Assembly (NCBI GenBank): GCA_947495135.1
Contig: CANLXN010000005.1
Span: 248,001-312,000 of the forward strand
Direction of reading: 5' to 3'
Source of the DNA: an uncultured Flavobacteriaceae bacterium
GTDB taxonomy: Bacteria; Bacteroidota; Bacteroidia; Flavobacteriales; Flavobacteriaceae
DNA length: 64,000 nt
Made by a program: the position numbers and the translations under genes. This document shows, in pieces, positions 62,613 to 64,000 of this stretch (position 1 is the stretch's first letter; each line of letters opens with the position of its first letter). The notes beneath the pieces were generated by a model that was given only the letters and a program-made list of their open reading frames with translations, was not told the DNA's origin and did no database searches.

Positions 62613-63853
62613 AAGCAGTTTTAGAATATACCCTTAATTTAAAAGGAACACATCATATTTCGGTTACAGGTTCAAAGAGTGAATCTAACAGATTATTGCT
62701 CTTACAGGCCTTGTATCCTGGTCTAATTGTAGAAAACATTTCAAAAAGCGACGACTCTGTAGTGCTGGCAAAAGGTCTTCAGGTTGAACATGGTACGGTA
62801 GATATTCATCACGCGGGTACGGCTATGCGGTTTTTAACTGCTTATTTTGCCTCTCAACAAGGCAAGGAAGTTATTCTTACTGGAAGTGCTCGTATGCAGG
62901 AGCGGCCTATTGGAATTCTTGTAGATGCCCTTAGGGAACTGGGAGCTCATATTGAATACGAGAAAACAGAGGGATACCCGCCACTCAAAATTATAGGAAA
63001 AGAACTTTTAAAGGAAACCGTTGCGGTTAAGGCAAATATTAGTAGTCAGTTTATTTCTGCGCTCATGTTAATTGCCCCATTTCTAGAAAAAGGATTAAAG
63101 ATACACTTAGAGGGTAAAGTAACGTCAACACCTTATATTGAAATGACCCTTAATTTGCTCAGACAGTTAGGAATTGATGGCAGTTTTTCTGAAAATTTAA
63201 TTGCCATATCACCTCTTAAAAAAGCAGAGATTGTTCAGGCAAAGAAGTTAACTGTGGAAAGCGATTGGAGTTCTGCTTCTTATTTTTACAGTATCGTAGC
63301 CCTTTCTCAAGACGCCAGCATTACAATTGATAGTTACAAACAAGATAGTCTTCAGGGAGATTCTGCCTTAAGTGATTTATACACCCATCTAGGGGTGAAA
63401 ACTGAATTTTCTGAGGCTACAAATAGCCTAAAGCTCACTAAAGGTCCCAGTACAAATGATCCTATTTCATTCGATTTATCCAATACTCCAGACATCGCTC
63501 AAACCATCGCGGTAACTTGTTTCGGACTTGGTAAAGGGTGTTTTTTGACAGGCTTGCACACGCTAAAAATTAAAGAGACAGATCGTTTAGAAGCTTTAAA
63601 AGTTGAACTACAGAAGCTCGGAGGACAGGTCGAAATTACAGAAGATTCTTTGCGTTTATTCCCAAGTATTAAAATTTCTGAAGGAATTGAGATCGACACC
63701 TACCACGATCATCGTATGGCAATGGCTTTTGCTCCGTTAGCACTAAAAACAGACTTGCAAATTAACGATTGTATGGTGGTTACAAAATCTTTTCCCACCT
63801 ATTGGGAAGATCTTAAGGCCTTAGGTTTTAAATTAAGCCTTCTCGAAAAGTAG
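62609..63853 (+). CDS. aroA: 3-phosphoshikimate 1-carboxyvinyltransferase (EPSP synthase)
   Basis: AroA makes EPSP from shikimate-3-phosphate and PEP. It has GSKSESNRLLLL (~residue 21), HHAGTAMRFLTAYFA, MQERPIGILVDALRELG, IKETDRLEALKVEL and the C-terminal YHDHRMAMAFAPLAL. At 414 residues it is slightly short but complete. It ends a continuous plus-strand gene string from 56272 and complements the DAHP synthase-chorismate mutase 9 kb upstream. Confidence 0.96.
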   Translation: MKAVLEYTLNLKGTHHISVTGSKSESNRLLLLQALYPGLIVENISKSDDSVVLAKGLQVEHGTVDIHHAGTAMRFLTAYFASQQGKEVILTGSARMQERPIGILVDALRELGAHIEYEKTEGYPPLKIIGKELLKETVAVKANISSQFISALMLIAPFLEKGLKIHLEGKVTSTPYIEMTLNLLRQLGIDGSFSENLIAISPLKKAEIVQAKKLTVESDWSSASYFYSIVALSQDASITIDSYKQDSLQGDSALSDLYTHLGVKTEFSEATNSLKLTKGPSTNDPISFDLSNTPDIAQTIAVTCFGLGKGCFLTGLHTLKIKETDRLEALKVELQKLGGQVEITEDSLRLFPSIKISEGIEIDTYHDHRMAMAFAPLALKTDLQINDCMVVTKSFPTYWEDLKALGFKLSLLEK

Positions 63854-63946
63854 AGAGTTTTGAAGAGTATTGTGTCAATTAGAGGCAGGCATATTGTTTA
63901 GAACGCCTTTATTTAATGGGTTATTCAGAAATAAACATCCATTTAC

Positions 63947-63978
63947 TTGACAACCCCTATCTTGAGATTGTATCTTTG
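63947..63978 (+). promoter_or_regulatory. Promoter facing out of the window
   Basis: TTG (63947-63949), 21 bases, and TATCTTTG (63971-63978) match the Bacteroidetes consensus perfectly. It would drive a gene beyond the right edge. Nothing else is seen in 63854-64000. Confidence 0.7.
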
Positions 63979-64000
63979 CCACTTCTAAAATAAAAACACA

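Noticed and set aside
1-64000. CRISPR arrays, integrases, IS elements, toxin-antitoxin or defence islands
   Set aside because: No regularly spaced repeats, transposase or integrase motifs, tRNA attachment sites or defence-type domains were seen on either strand.

Overview
The window comes from a member of the Bacteroidetes, most likely a marine-type Flavobacteriaceae. The base composition is AT-rich. Promoters have the Bacteroidetes form TTG/TTTG, about 18-21 bases, then TAnnTTTG, and Shine-Dalgarno sequences are mostly absent. GldA (gliding motility), GSCFA, DUF3857 and head-GIN (DUF2807) proteins are present, and methionine synthase is split. Almost everything is chromosomal housekeeping. 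No phage, integrase, transposase, CRISPR array, tRNA or rRNA was seen.

Layout. 1-9.1 kb: the end of era, der, a MarR regulator divergent from a secreted hydrolase, a merR/M23-peptidase pair with a frameshifted small lipoprotein remnant, alaS and a GSCFA protein. 9.1-14.7 kb: a sensory unit made of a lipoprotein, a beta-propeller protein, a TPR histidine kinase and a NarL/LuxR-type response regulator. Three of its promoters share one 21-bp motif at an identical distance from the -7 box. 14.7-16.7 kb: metK on the minus strand behind a SAM-II-like riboswitch.

16.8-33.3 kb: branched-chain and threonine synthesis. Two tandem leader-peptide attenuators precede ilvD-ilvB-ilvN-ilvC-ilvA. A threonine-rich leader attenuator precedes thrA-thrB-thrC. 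leuA-leuC-leuD-leuB converge on thrC from the minus strand and show no leader peptide. 35.0-47.8 kb: methionine and sulfur. A SAM-I riboswitch controls two PLP transsulfuration/sulfhydrylation enzymes, metX and a stand-alone homoserine dehydrogenase. Then come OsmC, an Rrf2 regulator and a CysH-like reductase, with a motif shared by the rrf2 and cysH promoters. A second SAM-I riboswitch is followed by a long imperfect hairpin repeat, split metH with a serine-racemase/threonine-dehydratase-like gene between its halves, and metF.

47.8-51.6 kb: a two-gene module (PagL-like outer-membrane protein plus head-GIN lipoprotein) present twice in tandem. 51.6-64 kb: gldA on the minus strand, a phenylalanine-rich leader attenuator before pheA and a DAHP synthase-chorismate mutase fusion, rsgA, dtd, three DUF3857/transglutaminase paralogues, a MazG-type pyrophosphohydrolase, a small membrane protein and aroA.

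The biochemistry is a connected amino-acid block: aspartate to homoserine to Thr/Ile/Met, pyruvate to Val/Leu, and the start and end of the shikimate-Phe route. The most interesting content is regulatory. There are four leader-peptide attenuators of one design, two unrelated SAM riboswitch classes, and several repeated operator-like motifs beside plausible regulators. I did not find a convincing new enzymatic or defence system. The 21-bp promoter motif of the two-component unit and the Rrf2-linked motif are the best candidates for undescribed biology.
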